From: Janibacter indicus
GTDB lineage: Bacteria > Actinomycetota > Actinomycetes > Actinomycetales > Dermatophilaceae
Length of the DNA stretch: 64,000 nt
Reading direction: 5' to 3'
Assembly: GCF_900176385.1 (NCBI RefSeq)
Contig: NZ_FWXN01000003.1
Location: 1 to 64,000, forward strand
The position numbers were made by a program, and so were the translations under genes. Below the pieces are notes generated by a model. That model was given only the letters and a program-made list of their open reading frames with translations, had not been told where the DNA came from and searched no databases. This document shows, one piece after another, positions 7,637 to 16,085 of the stretch (positions are counted from its first letter, which is position 1; each line of letters begins with the position of its first letter).

Positions 7637-9184
7637 TCACACCCAGCTCGGGAACCACATGCGCCAGCGCCAGTGGTCGTAGGGGATGACCTGCGCGGTC
7701 CAGACCGGCCAGTAGAAGGCGAAGTTGGCCAGGACGAGCAGCAGGTAGGCGCCGATGACGAGGTGACCGAGGCGGCGTCGGCGGGCGTCGGCGCCCGGCG
7801 GGCCGAGGGCCAGACCGAGCATGAAGACGACCGCGAGGATCACCCAGGGCTCGAAGGAGATCGTGTAGAAGGTGAAGATCGTGCGGTGCTGCAGGAAGAA
7901 CCACGGCAGCCAGCCCCCGACGAAGCCGGCGAGGATCGCCCCGGCGCGCCAGTCGCGCCGCATCGCCCAGTGCCACACGAGGAAGAACAGGGCGGCGGTC
8001 GCGAGCCACCAGATCGACACCGAGCCGAGCGAGGTGATCGCCTTGGAGCACTTGTCGACCTCGCAGCCGTCGACGCCCATCGCCTTGTTCTCGTAGAAGA
8101 AGGACGTCGGCCGCGACTGGATCATCCACGACCACGGGTTGGACTGGTAGGTGTGCGGCGAGGTCAGCCCGTCGTGGAACTCGTAGGCCTGCACGTGGTA
8201 CTGCCACAACGAGCGAAGGGCGGGCGGCAGCCACTGGACGCCCTCGCCGGGGTGCTCCACGGCCCAGGTGCGGTTGTAGCCGGTCTTCGTGGCGAACCAC
8301 CCGGTCCACGAGGCGAGGTAGGTGCCCAGGACGACGGCGGTCATCGTGACGAAGGCCCAGACGCCGTCCTTGAAAAGGCCGGTGAGGGCCCAGTGCCGGG
8401 TGCCGGCGGCGCGGCGGGCACCCAGGTCCCAGAAGACGGTCATCAGGCCGAAGGCGGCGAAGAAGTACAGGCCGGACCACTTCGTGCCGCAGGCCAGGCC
8501 GAGGGAGAGCGCCGCGACGAGCCGCCACGGGCGCCACCACAGCATCGCGCCGGCACCGCGGACCCCGCGTGCCGCGGCCCGGGCGGCGAGGCGCTCGCGC
8601 GACCAGTCCCGGTCGATCAGCAGGGCGCCGAAGGCCGCGAGCGCGAAGAACATGACGATGATGTCGAGCAGGCCGGTGCGTGAGTGGACGAAGTGGTGCC
8701 CCTCGAAGGCCATGAGGAAGGCCGCGATCGCCCCGAGCCAGCTCGACCCGAACATCCGGCGGGCGATCCGGCCGACCATGAGGATCGAGAGCGTGCCGAG
8801 GAGCGCGACGGCGAAGCGCCAGCCGAAGCTCGACGTCGGGCCGAAGAGCCATTCGCCGCCGGCGATGATCCACTTGCCGACCGGCGGGTGGACGACCATG
8901 TCGCCCTCGGTGGACTTGAAGACGTCGAGGTTGCCGGTGGTGAAGAGCGGGTCGACCTTCTCCCCTTCGCCCTTCCACCGCATCTCGACGCCGTACTCGA
9001 GCATCGAGACGCCCTGCTTGACGTAGTAGGTCTCGTCGAAGACCAGCTGGTGGGGTCGGCCGAGGGCCCAGAAGCGCAGGATGCCGCCGATCGCGGCGAA
9101 GAGCAGCGGACCGGCCCAGCCCCACAGGGCGTCGGTGGGACGGAAGCCGAGCAGACGCGCGCGCAACTGCTCCCCCCGGTCCAT
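7637..9184 (-). CDS. Protein O-mannosyltransferase (PMT family)
   Basis: 515 aa polytopic glycosyltransferase. The first extracytoplasmic loop has FDETYYVKQG and, further on, VHPPVGKWIIAGGEW, both hallmarks of GT39 protein mannosyltransferases, which move mannose from polyprenyl-phosphate mannose to Ser/Thr of proteins during Sec export. About ten hydrophobic helices follow, with a C-terminal cluster ending IPYDHWRWRMWFPSWV. It is transcribed divergently from rsmI, a pairing frequent in actinobacteria. ATG 9184 is preferred over ATG 9193 because TACGAT lies 7 nt before it. Confidence 0.85.
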   Translation of the reverse strand: MDRGEQLRARLLGFRPTDALWGWAGPLLFAAIGGILRFWALGRPHQLVFDETYYVKQGVSMLEYGVEMRWKGEGEKVDPLFTTGNLDVFKSTEGDMVVHPPVGKWIIAGGEWLFGPTSSFGWRFAVALLGTLSILMVGRIARRMFGSSWLGAIAAFLMAFEGHHFVHSRTGLLDIIVMFFALAAFGALLIDRDWSRERLAARAAARGVRGAGAMLWWRPWRLVAALSLGLACGTKWSGLYFFAAFGLMTVFWDLGARRAAGTRHWALTGLFKDGVWAFVTMTAVVLGTYLASWTGWFATKTGYNRTWAVEHPGEGVQWLPPALRSLWQYHVQAYEFHDGLTSPHTYQSNPWSWMIQSRPTSFFYENKAMGVDGCEVDKCSKAITSLGSVSIWWLATAALFFLVWHWAMRRDWRAGAILAGFVGGWLPWFFLQHRTIFTFYTISFEPWVILAVVFMLGLALGPPGADARRRRLGHLVIGAYLLLVLANFAFYWPVWTAQVIPYDHWRWRMWFPSWV

Positions 9185-9191
9185 GGCCGTC

Positions 9192-9206
9192 ATCGTAGGC
9201 GAGGAT
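9192..9206. promoter_or_regulatory. Divergent back-to-back -10 elements (pmt / rsmI)
   Basis: The 28 bp between the two divergent starts hold TACGAT on the minus strand (9192-9197, 7 nt before ATG 9184) and GAGGAT on the plus strand (9201-9206, 6 nt before ATG 9213). Each promoter's upstream region lies within the other gene. Confidence 0.4.
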
Positions 9207-9212
9207 GGGGCC

Positions 9213-10049
9213 ATGCCTCTCGTGCTCGCCGCCACACCCATCGGAGACCCCCGCGACGCCAGCCCGCGGCTGCGTGAGGAGCTCGCCGGGGCCGACGTCG
9301 TCGCGGCCGAGGACACCCGCCGGTTGCGACGCCTGGCCGGCGAGCTCGGCGTCGACCTGCCCGAGCGCGTCGTGAGCTACCACGAGCACAACGAGGCGAC
9401 GAAGACCGCCGAGCTGCTCGAGTCGGTCGTCGCGGGGGAGCGGGTCGTCCTCGTCACCGACGCGGGGATGCCCTCGGTGTCCGACCCCGGTTACCGCTTC
9501 GTGCGGGCCTGCATCGACGCCGACGAGGTCGTCACCTGCGTGCCGGGGCCGAGCGCGGTGCTCATGGCCCTGGCGGTCTCCGGGCTGCCGGTCGACCGCT
9601 TCACCTTCGAGGGCTTCCTGCCGCGCAAGGCCGGCGAGCGCACCCGGCTGCTCACCGAGATCGCGCAGGAGCGACGCACGATGGTCTTCTTCGAGGCGCC
9701 GCACCGCATCGCCGTGTCGCTCGAGGTCATGGCCGAGGTGCTCGGCGAGGACCGGGAGGCGGCGGTCTGCCGCGAGTTGACGAAGACCTACGAGGAGGTG
9801 CGGCGCGGCACCCTGGCCGAGCTCGCGGAATGGGCTGCCGAGGGAGTGAAGGGCGAGATCACGATCGTCGTCGGGGGCGCCCCGGACACCTCGGTGTCCG
9901 TCGAGGACGCCGTCGCCGAGGTCCTCGCCCGCCACGACCGAGGCTCCCGGCTCAAGGACGTGTGCGCGGCCGTGGCCACCTCGACCGGCCACGGCAAGAA
10001 GGCGCTCTACGACGCGGTGCTGGCCCACCGCAAGGAGCACTCAGACTGA
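9213..10049 (+). CDS. rsmI: 16S rRNA (cytidine-1402-2'-O)-methyltransferase RsmI
   Basis: 278 aa. It methylates the ribose of C1402 in the ribosomal decoding centre using S-adenosylmethionine. Diagnostic motifs of the tetrapyrrole-methylase fold are present: ATPIGDPRDASPR at the N-terminus, VAAEDTRRL, VSYHEHNE, VTDAGMPSVSDPG, CVPGPSAVLMALAVSGLP and FFEAPHRI. Length is normal. The start is fixed by the family N-terminus; in-frame codons further upstream encode antisense of pmt. Confidence 0.95.
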   Translation: MPLVLAATPIGDPRDASPRLREELAGADVVAAEDTRRLRRLAGELGVDLPERVVSYHEHNEATKTAELLESVVAGERVVLVTDAGMPSVSDPGYRFVRACIDADEVVTCVPGPSAVLMALAVSGLPVDRFTFEGFLPRKAGERTRLLTEIAQERRTMVFFEAPHRIAVSLEVMAEVLGEDREAAVCRELTKTYEEVRRGTLAELAEWAAEGVKGEITIVVGGAPDTSVSVEDAVAEVLARHDRGSRLKDVCAAVATSTGHGKKALYDAVLAHRKEHSD

Positions 10050-10067
10050 GATGGCACAATCCGCGGC

Positions 10068-10835
10068 ATGACCGAGCCGATGCCCGACTCCGGCACCGAC
10101 CTGCCCTTCGACGAGGAGTCCTCCGCCGTCGCCGCGGAGGCCACGAGAGAGGCCGCCGCCGGCGCCCGTGAGGCCCACGCCGAGCACGGCGTCCACCCCG
10201 GGACCGAGCGCACCGTCGTCCACCTGCTGCGCCATGGCGAGGTGTACAACCCCGACAAGATCCTCTACGGCCGGCTGCCGGGCTACCACCTGTCCGACCT
10301 CGGGCACGAGATGGCCCGGGTCGTCGCCGACCACCTCGCCGACGCCGACCTCGCGCTCGTCGTCCACAGCCCGCTCGTGCGCACCGCCGAGACCGCGGCC
10401 CCGACGCTCGAGCGCCATGGCCTGACCGCGGTCGTCGACCCGCGGGTCATCGAGGCGGGCAACAAGTTCGAAGGGCGGCGCTTCCGCAAGCGGCTCCTCC
10501 TCGACCCTCGCCGCTGGTGGTGGCTGCGTGACCCGACGAAGCCGACATGGGGCGAGTCCTACCGCGCCATCGGCAAGCGGATGACCGCCGCCATTGAGGA
10601 CGCCCGCGACCACGGGCGGGGCCGCGAGGTCCTGATCGTCAGCCACCAGCTACCGATCTGGACCATCCGCAGCGTCCTCGAGCAGCGCAACCTCTGGCAC
10701 GACCCGCGCAAGCGCGAGTGCAACCTCGCCTCCCTCACCTCGGTGACCTTCATCGGCGACGAGATCACCGATGTCGCGTACAGCGAGCCCGCCGCCCACC
10801 TCTATGCGCACGCCGCGAAGATCCCTGGAGCCTGA
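10068..10835 (+). CDS. Histidine phosphatase family protein
   Basis: 255 aa. An acidic 45-residue N-terminal extension precedes the phosphoglycerate-mutase-like domain: LLRHGEVYNPDKILYGRLPG holds the phospho-acceptor histidine (RHG), followed by VHSPLVRTAETA and VLIVSHQLPIWTIR with the second catalytic histidine. The substrate cannot be told from sequence. The gene ends 7 bp before resA and is probably co-transcribed with the cytochrome c biogenesis genes. CACAAT 7 nt before the ATG may be its -10. Confidence 0.8.
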   Translation: MTEPMPDSGTDLPFDEESSAVAAEATREAAAGAREAHAEHGVHPGTERTVVHLLRHGEVYNPDKILYGRLPGYHLSDLGHEMARVVADHLADADLALVVHSPLVRTAETAAPTLERHGLTAVVDPRVIEAGNKFEGRRFRKRLLLDPRRWWWLRDPTKPTWGESYRAIGKRMTAAIEDARDHGRGREVLIVSHQLPIWTIRSVLEQRNLWHDPRKRECNLASLTSVTFIGDEITDVAYSEPAAHLYAHAAKIPGA

Positions 10836-10842
10836 CCCCTTC

Positions 10843-11433
10843 ATGCAGATGCACCGCCTGACCCGCACCCTCGTCGCGGCCGCGAGCGCCCTGGCCATCA
10901 CCGGGGGCCTCGCCGCCTGCGGTGAGTCCGCCTCGTCCAAGGCCGCCAAGGAGCTCGGCTACCGCAATGGCGACGGCGGCGCCCACCTCGTCGCCGAGGC
11001 CGACCGGGCCGAGCCCGTGGAGCTGTCCGGCGAGACCATCGACGGCAAGACCTGGGACAGCGCCGACGAGCGCGGCAAGGTCGTCGTCGTCAACAGCTGG
11101 GCGAGCTGGTGCGGTCCGTGCGCCACGGAGGCGCCGCACCTCGTCGAGGCCCAGCAGGAGACGAAGGGGGAGGACGTCGAGTTCGTCGGGATCAACTTCC
11201 GCGAGTCCTCCAAGGAGACCGGCCGGGCGCAGGCGCAGGAGTGGGGCTTCACCTGGCCCTCCGTCTACGACAAGTCCGGCCAGAGCGCCCTGGCCATGCA
11301 GGGCAAGATGACCGCCACGCCGTCCACCGCCGTGCTCGACCGTGAGGGCCGCATCGCGGCCGTCGTCCTCGGGCCCGTGACCACCTCGACGCTCGTCGGG
11401 CTCGTCGAGGACACCCTGGCCGAAAAGGGATGA
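10843..11433 (+). CDS. resA: ResA/TlpA-like thiol-disulfide oxidoreductase lipoprotein
   Basis: 196 aa. A lipoprotein signal ends in LAAC (Cys26 lipidated), so the protein is anchored outside the membrane. The thioredoxin-fold domain has the active site WCGPC (89-93) in NSWASWCGPCATEAPHL and a cis-Pro region TPSTAVLD. ResA-type proteins reduce apocytochrome c CxxCH thiols for heme attachment, receiving electrons from CcdA, whose gene overlaps by 4 bp (ATGA). The start ATG is chosen from the signal peptide. Confidence 0.9.
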   Translation: MQMHRLTRTLVAAASALAITGGLAACGESASSKAAKELGYRNGDGGAHLVAEADRAEPVELSGETIDGKTWDSADERGKVVVVNSWASWCGPCATEAPHLVEAQQETKGEDVEFVGINFRESSKETGRAQAQEWGFTWPSVYDKSGQSALAMQGKMTATPSTAVLDREGRIAAVVLGPVTTSTLVGLVEDTLAEKG

Positions 11434-12206
11434 TTACGGCATACACCTCGCTCCCGGCGCTCGCCAGCGGACTGAGCGACCAGGTGGCCGACGGGGCGCT
11501 GCCCCTCGCCGTGCTCGTCGCGGCGCTCGCCGGCCTCGTCTCCTTCGCCACCCCGTGCGTGCTGCCGCTCGTGCCCGGCTACCTCGGCTACGTCACCGGC
11601 CTGTCCGATGTCGCGCTCGAGAAGCGCAGCCGCGGCCGGATGGTCCTGGGGACCCTGCTCTTCATCCTCGGCTTCAGTGCGGTCTTCGTCCTCGCGTCGA
11701 TGTTCGTCGCGACCGCCGGACGGGCGCTCGTCGAGCACCGCGAGCTGCTCATGCGCCTCGGCGGCGTGCTCGTCATCCTCATGGCCTTGGTCTTCCTCGG
11801 CGCCGGCTCGCAGCGCACCCTGCGCCTGCCCGTCAAGCCGGCGACCGGGCTGGCCGGGGCGCCCCTGCTCGGCGCGGTCTTCGGTCTGGGCTGGGCGCCG
11901 TGCATGGGGCCGACCCTCGGCGCCGTCCTCGCGCTCAACCTCACCGGTGACGCGTCCACGACCCGCGCGGTGGTTCTCGCCGTCGCCTACTGCCTCGGTC
12001 TGGGCCTGCCCTTCCTGCTCATCGCTGCGGCCTACGAACGCTGGGCGCCGGTCTCGGCGTGGCTGCGCCGTCGCCAGCGGGCCATCCAGATCGCCGGAGC
12101 GGTGCTGCTCATCACCGTCGGCCTGCTCCTGCTCACCGGCGGCTGGGACGCGATGACCCAGTGGCTGCAGATCCATCTCATCAGCGACACGGAGGTCATC
12201 CTGTGA
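11430..12206 (+). CDS. ccdA: Cytochrome c biogenesis protein CcdA
   Basis: 258 aa with six predicted membrane helices. The two conserved cysteine motifs of the DsbD/CcdA family are visible: FATPCVLPLVPGYLGY near residue 40 and GLGWAPCMGPTLGAVLAL near residue 157. CcdA passes reducing equivalents from cytoplasmic thioredoxin across the membrane to ResA. The ATG overlaps the resA stop and its own stop overlaps the GTG of resB, so the operon is translationally coupled. Confidence 0.93.
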   Translation: MITAYTSLPALASGLSDQVADGALPLAVLVAALAGLVSFATPCVLPLVPGYLGYVTGLSDVALEKRSRGRMVLGTLLFILGFSAVFVLASMFVATAGRALVEHRELLMRLGGVLVILMALVFLGAGSQRTLRLPVKPATGLAGAPLLGAVFGLGWAPCMGPTLGAVLALNLTGDASTTRAVVLAVAYCLGLGLPFLLIAAAYERWAPVSAWLRRRQRAIQIAGAVLLITVGLLLLTGGWDAMTQWLQIHLISDTEVIL

Positions 12207-13768
12207 GCGCGGACCGGCCCGACAGGTCCACCGTGACCCAACCCCGGCTCGGCGTCGTCGGTTACCTGCGGTGGGGCTGGCGGCAGCTGACGAGCATGCG
12301 CACGGCGCTCTTCCTGCTGCTGCTCCTCGCCATCGGCGCCGTCCCCGGCTCGGTCTTCCCCCAGCGCAGCATCGACCCGGCACGCACCGAGGACTGGATC
12401 TCCCGGCACGAGACGACCGGGCCGTGGCTCGACAAGCTCGGCGCCTTCGAGGTCTACAGCTCGCCGTGGTTCTCCGCGATCTACCTGCTGCTCTTCATCT
12501 CGCTCATCGGGTGCATCGTCCCGCGCACCGCCGTGCACTGGAAGGCCATGCGCAACAAGCCTCCTCGTGCGCCCAAGCGGCTCGCACGGCTCGAGGCCCA
12601 CGCCGCCGGCGAGGTCGAGGGCGACCTCGCCGAGGTGCGCGAGGCCGCGACCCGCGTGCTGCGCCGGCGGCGCTACCGCGTCGCCAGCCACGACGACGCC
12701 TCCGTCTCCGCCGAGACCGGCTACCTCAAGGAGACGGGCAACCTCGTCTTCCACACCGCCCTCGTCACGCTGATCATCGGCGTCGCCGTCGGGCACCTGT
12801 GGGGCTGGAAGGCCGATATCGTCGTCCCCGCCGGGGACTCCTTCGTCAACACCGTGACGCGTTACGACACCTTCGCGCCGGGGCCGCTCGTCGACGAGTC
12901 GGACCTCGCCCCCTTCGGCATGACGGTCACGAAGATGACCGCGGACTTCAACGACCGCGAGCCCGGGACGCAGACCTTCGGGCAACCGCGCGACTTCGAG
13001 GCGCACGTCACGGGCACGACCGCCGACGGCGATGAGTTCAGCGACGTCATCAAGGTCAACCACCCCCTCGAGATGGAGGACGCGACCGTCTTCCTCCTCG
13101 GCAACGGCTACGCGCCTGTCGTCACCGTCAAGGACGCCGACGGCAAGGTCCTGTACTCGGGGGCCACCCCCTTCCTCGCGCAGGACGGCAACTACCGCTC
13201 GACCGGCGCGATCAAGGTCGGGGCCGCCTCGCCGGAGCAGTTCGGCTTCATGGGGCTCTTCCTGCCGACCTCCTACATCGACCCCGACCAGGGCCCGATC
13301 TCGGTCTTCCCCGACACCCGCAGCCCGGCGCTCGCGCTCAGCATGTACACCGGCGAGCTCTACCCCGGCGGGGCGCCGCAGTCGGTCTTCACGCTCGACA
13401 CCGACTCCATGGCCAAGGTCGAGAATGCCGACGGCACCGACCAGCTGCGGCTGTGGCTGGAGCCCGGCGAGGGGGCCAAGCTGCCCGACGGGCGCGGCAC
13501 GATCAGCTTCGACGGGGTGGAGCGCTTCGCCGGCCTCTCCGTGCGGCACGACCCGGGTAAGGGGCTGACCCTGTGGTCGGCGCTCGCTGCGCTGGCTGGC
13601 CTGATCACGACCCTGACCATCAAGCGCCGCCGCGTCTTCGTGCGTCTCGTCCAGGTGGGCGAGGTCGTGCGGGTGGAGGTCGCTGGTATGAGCAAGGACG
13701 ACGACGAGGGCATCCCCGGGGTGGTCCAGGAGATCCGCGACGAGCTCGTGGGAGAATCGAGGACATGA
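12203..13768 (+). CDS. resB: Cytochrome c biogenesis protein ResB
   Basis: 521 aa from GTG 12203. Three N-terminal membrane helices (TALFLLLLLAIGAVPGSVFPQ; FSAIYLLLFISLIGCIVPR; FHTALVTLIIGVAVGHLWGW) are followed by a large extracytoplasmic domain and a last helix (LWSALAALAGLITTLTI). With CcsB it forms the system II heme-lyase complex that carries heme across the membrane and joins it to apocytochrome c. Its 3' end overlaps the start of ccsB by 4 bp. Confidence 0.92.
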   Translation: MSADRPDRSTVTQPRLGVVGYLRWGWRQLTSMRTALFLLLLLAIGAVPGSVFPQRSIDPARTEDWISRHETTGPWLDKLGAFEVYSSPWFSAIYLLLFISLIGCIVPRTAVHWKAMRNKPPRAPKRLARLEAHAAGEVEGDLAEVREAATRVLRRRRYRVASHDDASVSAETGYLKETGNLVFHTALVTLIIGVAVGHLWGWKADIVVPAGDSFVNTVTRYDTFAPGPLVDESDLAPFGMTVTKMTADFNDREPGTQTFGQPRDFEAHVTGTTADGDEFSDVIKVNHPLEMEDATVFLLGNGYAPVVTVKDADGKVLYSGATPFLAQDGNYRSTGAIKVGAASPEQFGFMGLFLPTSYIDPDQGPISVFPDTRSPALALSMYTGELYPGGAPQSVFTLDTDSMAKVENADGTDQLRLWLEPGEGAKLPDGRGTISFDGVERFAGLSVRHDPGKGLTLWSALAALAGLITTLTIKRRRVFVRLVQVGEVVRVEVAGMSKDDDEGIPGVVQEIRDELVGESRT

Positions 13769-14733
13769 TGACGAACGCGATGCTGGCCCAGTACGCCAAC
13801 TACTCGCTGGCCGCGGCCGCGCTGGTGATCACCGTGGCGATGCTCGGCTACGCCCTGTACCTCGCGCAGGCGGTGCCGGTGCGCGAGCGCGACGAGGTGG
13901 CAGCCAAAGTCCCTGCTGCTGTGGGCGCTCCTGCCACGGACGAAGGGGGCGACGCACCCGCCGAGACCGGCACCGCGACCGCTGTGGAGACCCCGATGCG
14001 GGCGCGCAAGGCCGCCGGTGTCGCCGGCTCCCTCTCGTGGCTCGGTGCGGGGTTCCTGCTGCTGTCGTTCGCGCTGCGGGGGTTCGCGGTGGACCGATTC
14101 CCCCTGGGCAACCTCTTCGAGTTCAGCATCGGCGCAGCCTTCTTCGCCATGGCGACGTTCAGCGTGGCCAAGTCGCGGCGTGACCTGCGCTGGCTCGGGG
14201 TCTTCGTCACGGCCTTCGTGGTGCTGCTGCTCATGATCGCCTCGACCTCCTGGTACGTCGAGGCCGACGAGGTCGTGCCCTCGCTGCAGTCCTACTGGCT
14301 GCCGATCCACGTGACCGTCGCCACCCTCGCCGTCGGTGTCCTCACCGTCGGCGCCATCGTCAGCGGGCTCTACCTGCTCAGCGACCGCGAGGTCGGTGGC
14401 GAGCGGTTCTGGCGCAAGCTGCCGTCAGCTCCGGCGCTGGAGAGGTTCTCCTACTCCCTGCACATCATCGGCTTCCCGCTGTGGACCTTCACCCTCATCG
14501 CCGGCGCCATCTGGGCCCGCGAGGCCTGGGGCGCGTACTGGACCTGGGACCCCAAGGAGGTGTGGACCTTCGTCATCTGGACGGTCTACGCCGCCTACCT
14601 GCACGCCCGCGCGACGAAGAACACCCCACGTCGCACGGCGAACTGGATCGCCATCGCGGGCTTCGTGTGCATCATCATCAACTACACGGTCGTGAACTTC
14701 TACTTCATCGGCATGCACAGCTACGCCCAGTGA
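13765..14733 (+). CDS. ccsB: Cytochrome c biogenesis protein CcsB (CcsA/ResC type)
   Basis: 322 aa with about eight membrane helices. The tryptophan-rich WWD heme-binding signature is present (AYWTWDPKEVW), with flanking histidines (LPIHVTVA, YSLHIIG) typical of the external heme ligands. A Pro/Glu/Thr-rich cytoplasmic loop of about 50 residues follows the first helix. An ATG 3 nt downstream (13768) is also possible. It is the last essential component of this system II cluster. Confidence 0.92.
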   Translation: MMTNAMLAQYANYSLAAAALVITVAMLGYALYLAQAVPVRERDEVAAKVPAAVGAPATDEGGDAPAETGTATAVETPMRARKAAGVAGSLSWLGAGFLLLSFALRGFAVDRFPLGNLFEFSIGAAFFAMATFSVAKSRRDLRWLGVFVTAFVVLLLMIASTSWYVEADEVVPSLQSYWLPIHVTVATLAVGVLTVGAIVSGLYLLSDREVGGERFWRKLPSAPALERFSYSLHIIGFPLWTFTLIAGAIWAREAWGAYWTWDPKEVWTFVIWTVYAAYLHARATKNTPRRTANWIAIAGFVCIIINYTVVNFYFIGMHSYAQ

Positions 14734-14741
14734 GGCACTAC

Positions 14742-15059
14742 ATGGTCCGCTACACCCTGCTCCGCCTGATGATCTTCTTCGGCTGCCTCGCGGCCCTGTG
14801 GCTCGTCGGCCTGCGCGAGCCCACCGAGCTGCCCTGGCTCGTCGTCACCGCGGCGATCGCCTCGATGCTCATCTCGATGGTCGTGCTCAAGCCCTTCCGC
14901 GCCGAGATGGTCCAGCAGATCCAGGACCGCCAGGAGGCCAAGGCCCGCGCCCGGGCCGCCCGCCCCGACACCGACGAGGCCGTCGAGGACGGCCGGGGAT
15001 CGAGCGAGGGCAAGGCCGAGACCGGGTCCGAGGCCGAGGAGCCCGAGACCTTCCGCTGA
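14742..15059 (+). CDS. DUF4229 small membrane protein
   Basis: 105 aa from ATG 14742, 8 bp after ccsB. Two hydrophobic helices (LMIFFGCLAALWLVGL and LVVTAAIASMLISMVVL) are followed by a charged coiled tail (QQIQDRQEAKARARAARPD) that is acidic at the end. DUF4229 proteins are actinobacterial and lie next to cytochrome c biogenesis or menaquinone genes, as here; function unknown. Confidence 0.8.
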   Translation: MVRYTLLRLMIFFGCLAALWLVGLREPTELPWLVVTAAIASMLISMVVLKPFRAEMVQQIQDRQEAKARARAARPDTDEAVEDGRGSSEGKAETGSEAEEPETFR

Positions 15060-15098
15060 GGTCGGGACCTCGCTCGCCCCACGATTTCCGGGTCACCC

Positions 15099-15151
15099 GA
15101 GAAACTGCCCCTTGGCAAGAGTTTCAAACTCTTGCCAAGGGGCAGTTTCTC
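15099..15151. repeat. 53-bp near-perfect palindrome between convergent genes
   Basis: Arms 15099-15124 and 15126-15151 are exact 26-bp reverse complements around a single C at 15125. The arms begin GAGAAACTGCCCC and read into AAGAGTTT at the centre, clearly more A/T-rich than the surroundings. It lies between the stops of the DUF4229 gene and menA. It may act as a bidirectional terminator, but the long perfect arms and almost absent loop also suit a palindromic repeat element. Confidence 0.8.
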
Positions 15152-15172
15152 TTGCGGAGTGCCGAAGGGGGG

Positions 15173-16063
15173 TCAGCGCGCGAGCGGCGCGAAGAGCCAG
15201 ATCGCCCACATCAGCTCGGCGAAGCCGGTGAGCCCGAGGGCCGGGATGAGTGCCTTGCCGGTCGCGCCGGAGCGCACCGCCTGGATCCCGGGCCAGGCGA
15301 TGACCAGGCCCAGCAGGCCGATCGGGGCCCACGGGCGCCAGATCGCCATGAGCAGGGTGCACAGGATCGTCACGCCGAAGAGCCCGAGGTAGAGCTGACG
15401 GGTGCGCGTGTCACCGAGCCGGACCGCGAGCGTGGTCTTGCCGGTCACCGAGTCGGTGGGGATGTCGCGCAGGTTGTTGGCGACGAGGATCGCGCTGGCG
15501 AGGGCGCCGACGCCGATCGCGCCGAGCACACCGACCGCGGTGATCGAGCCGATCTGGGTGTACTGCGTGCCGAGCGTCGCGACGAGCCCGAAGAAGATGA
15601 AGACGTAGACCTCGCCGAGGCCGCGGTAGCCGTAGGGGTTGTCGCCGCCGGTGTAGCGCCAGGCCGCGAGGATCGCCAAGGCACCGATGGGGATCATGAT
15701 CCACGCCTGGCTGAGCGCGACGAGCGCGAACCCGACGAAGGCGCCGATGCCGAAGAAGGTGAAGGCCATGAGCTTGACGTTGGCCGGGTCGGCGAGGCGC
15801 TGGCCGACCAGCCGCACCGGACCGACCCGCTCCTCGTCGGTGCCACGGATGCCGTCGCTGTAGTCGTTGGCGTAGTTGACGCCGACCTGCAGGCAGCACG
15901 AGACGATCAGGGCCAGCAGTGCCAGGCCGAGGTTGGCCCCCTTCGTCCCCTCCTCGACGTCCCGGTTGGCTGCTGCGGCGGCGGTGCCGACGATGACGGG
16001 GGCGAGTGCTGCGGGGAGGGTTCGCGGACGGGCGCCGGCGACCCACTGCTTGATGGTGGCCAC
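15173..16063 (-). CDS. menA: 1,4-dihydroxy-2-naphthoate polyprenyltransferase MenA
   Basis: 296 aa membrane prenyltransferase of the UbiA family that joins the isoprenoid side chain to dihydroxynaphthoate to give demethylmenaquinone. The two Asp-rich motifs are clear: NYANDYSDGIRGTD and NNLRDIPTD. ARPRTLPAALAPVIVG at the N-terminus is typical of MenA. GTG 16063 is chosen because TAGGAT is 8 nt upstream. It lies 22 bp downstream of menE on the same strand but has its own promoter-like element. Confidence 0.93.
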   Translation of the reverse strand: MATIKQWVAGARPRTLPAALAPVIVGTAAAAANRDVEEGTKGANLGLALLALIVSCCLQVGVNYANDYSDGIRGTDEERVGPVRLVGQRLADPANVKLMAFTFFGIGAFVGFALVALSQAWIMIPIGALAILAAWRYTGGDNPYGYRGLGEVYVFIFFGLVATLGTQYTQIGSITAVGVLGAIGVGALASAILVANNLRDIPTDSVTGKTTLAVRLGDTRTRQLYLGLFGVTILCTLLMAIWRPWAPIGLLGLVIAWPGIQAVRSGATGKALIPALGLTGFAELMWAIWLFAPLAR

Positions 16064-16071
16064 GAGAGGCG

Positions 16072-16077
16072 ATCCTA
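16072..16077 (-). promoter_or_regulatory. -10 hexamer TAGGAT, leaderless start of menA
   Basis: On the minus strand TAGGAT is followed by 8 nt and GTG 16063. It sits in the short gap after menE. Confidence 0.4.
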
Positions 16078-16085
16078 CGAGGCGG

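Noticed and set aside
4454-8683. A 1,409-codon open frame on the plus strand, and similar very long frames antisense to menE, nuoG, nuoL and others
   Set aside because: These are mirrors of real genes in GC-rich DNA. Composition is Arg/Gly/Glu-repetitive, no domain is seen, and the opposite strand holds well-recognised proteins with proper starts.
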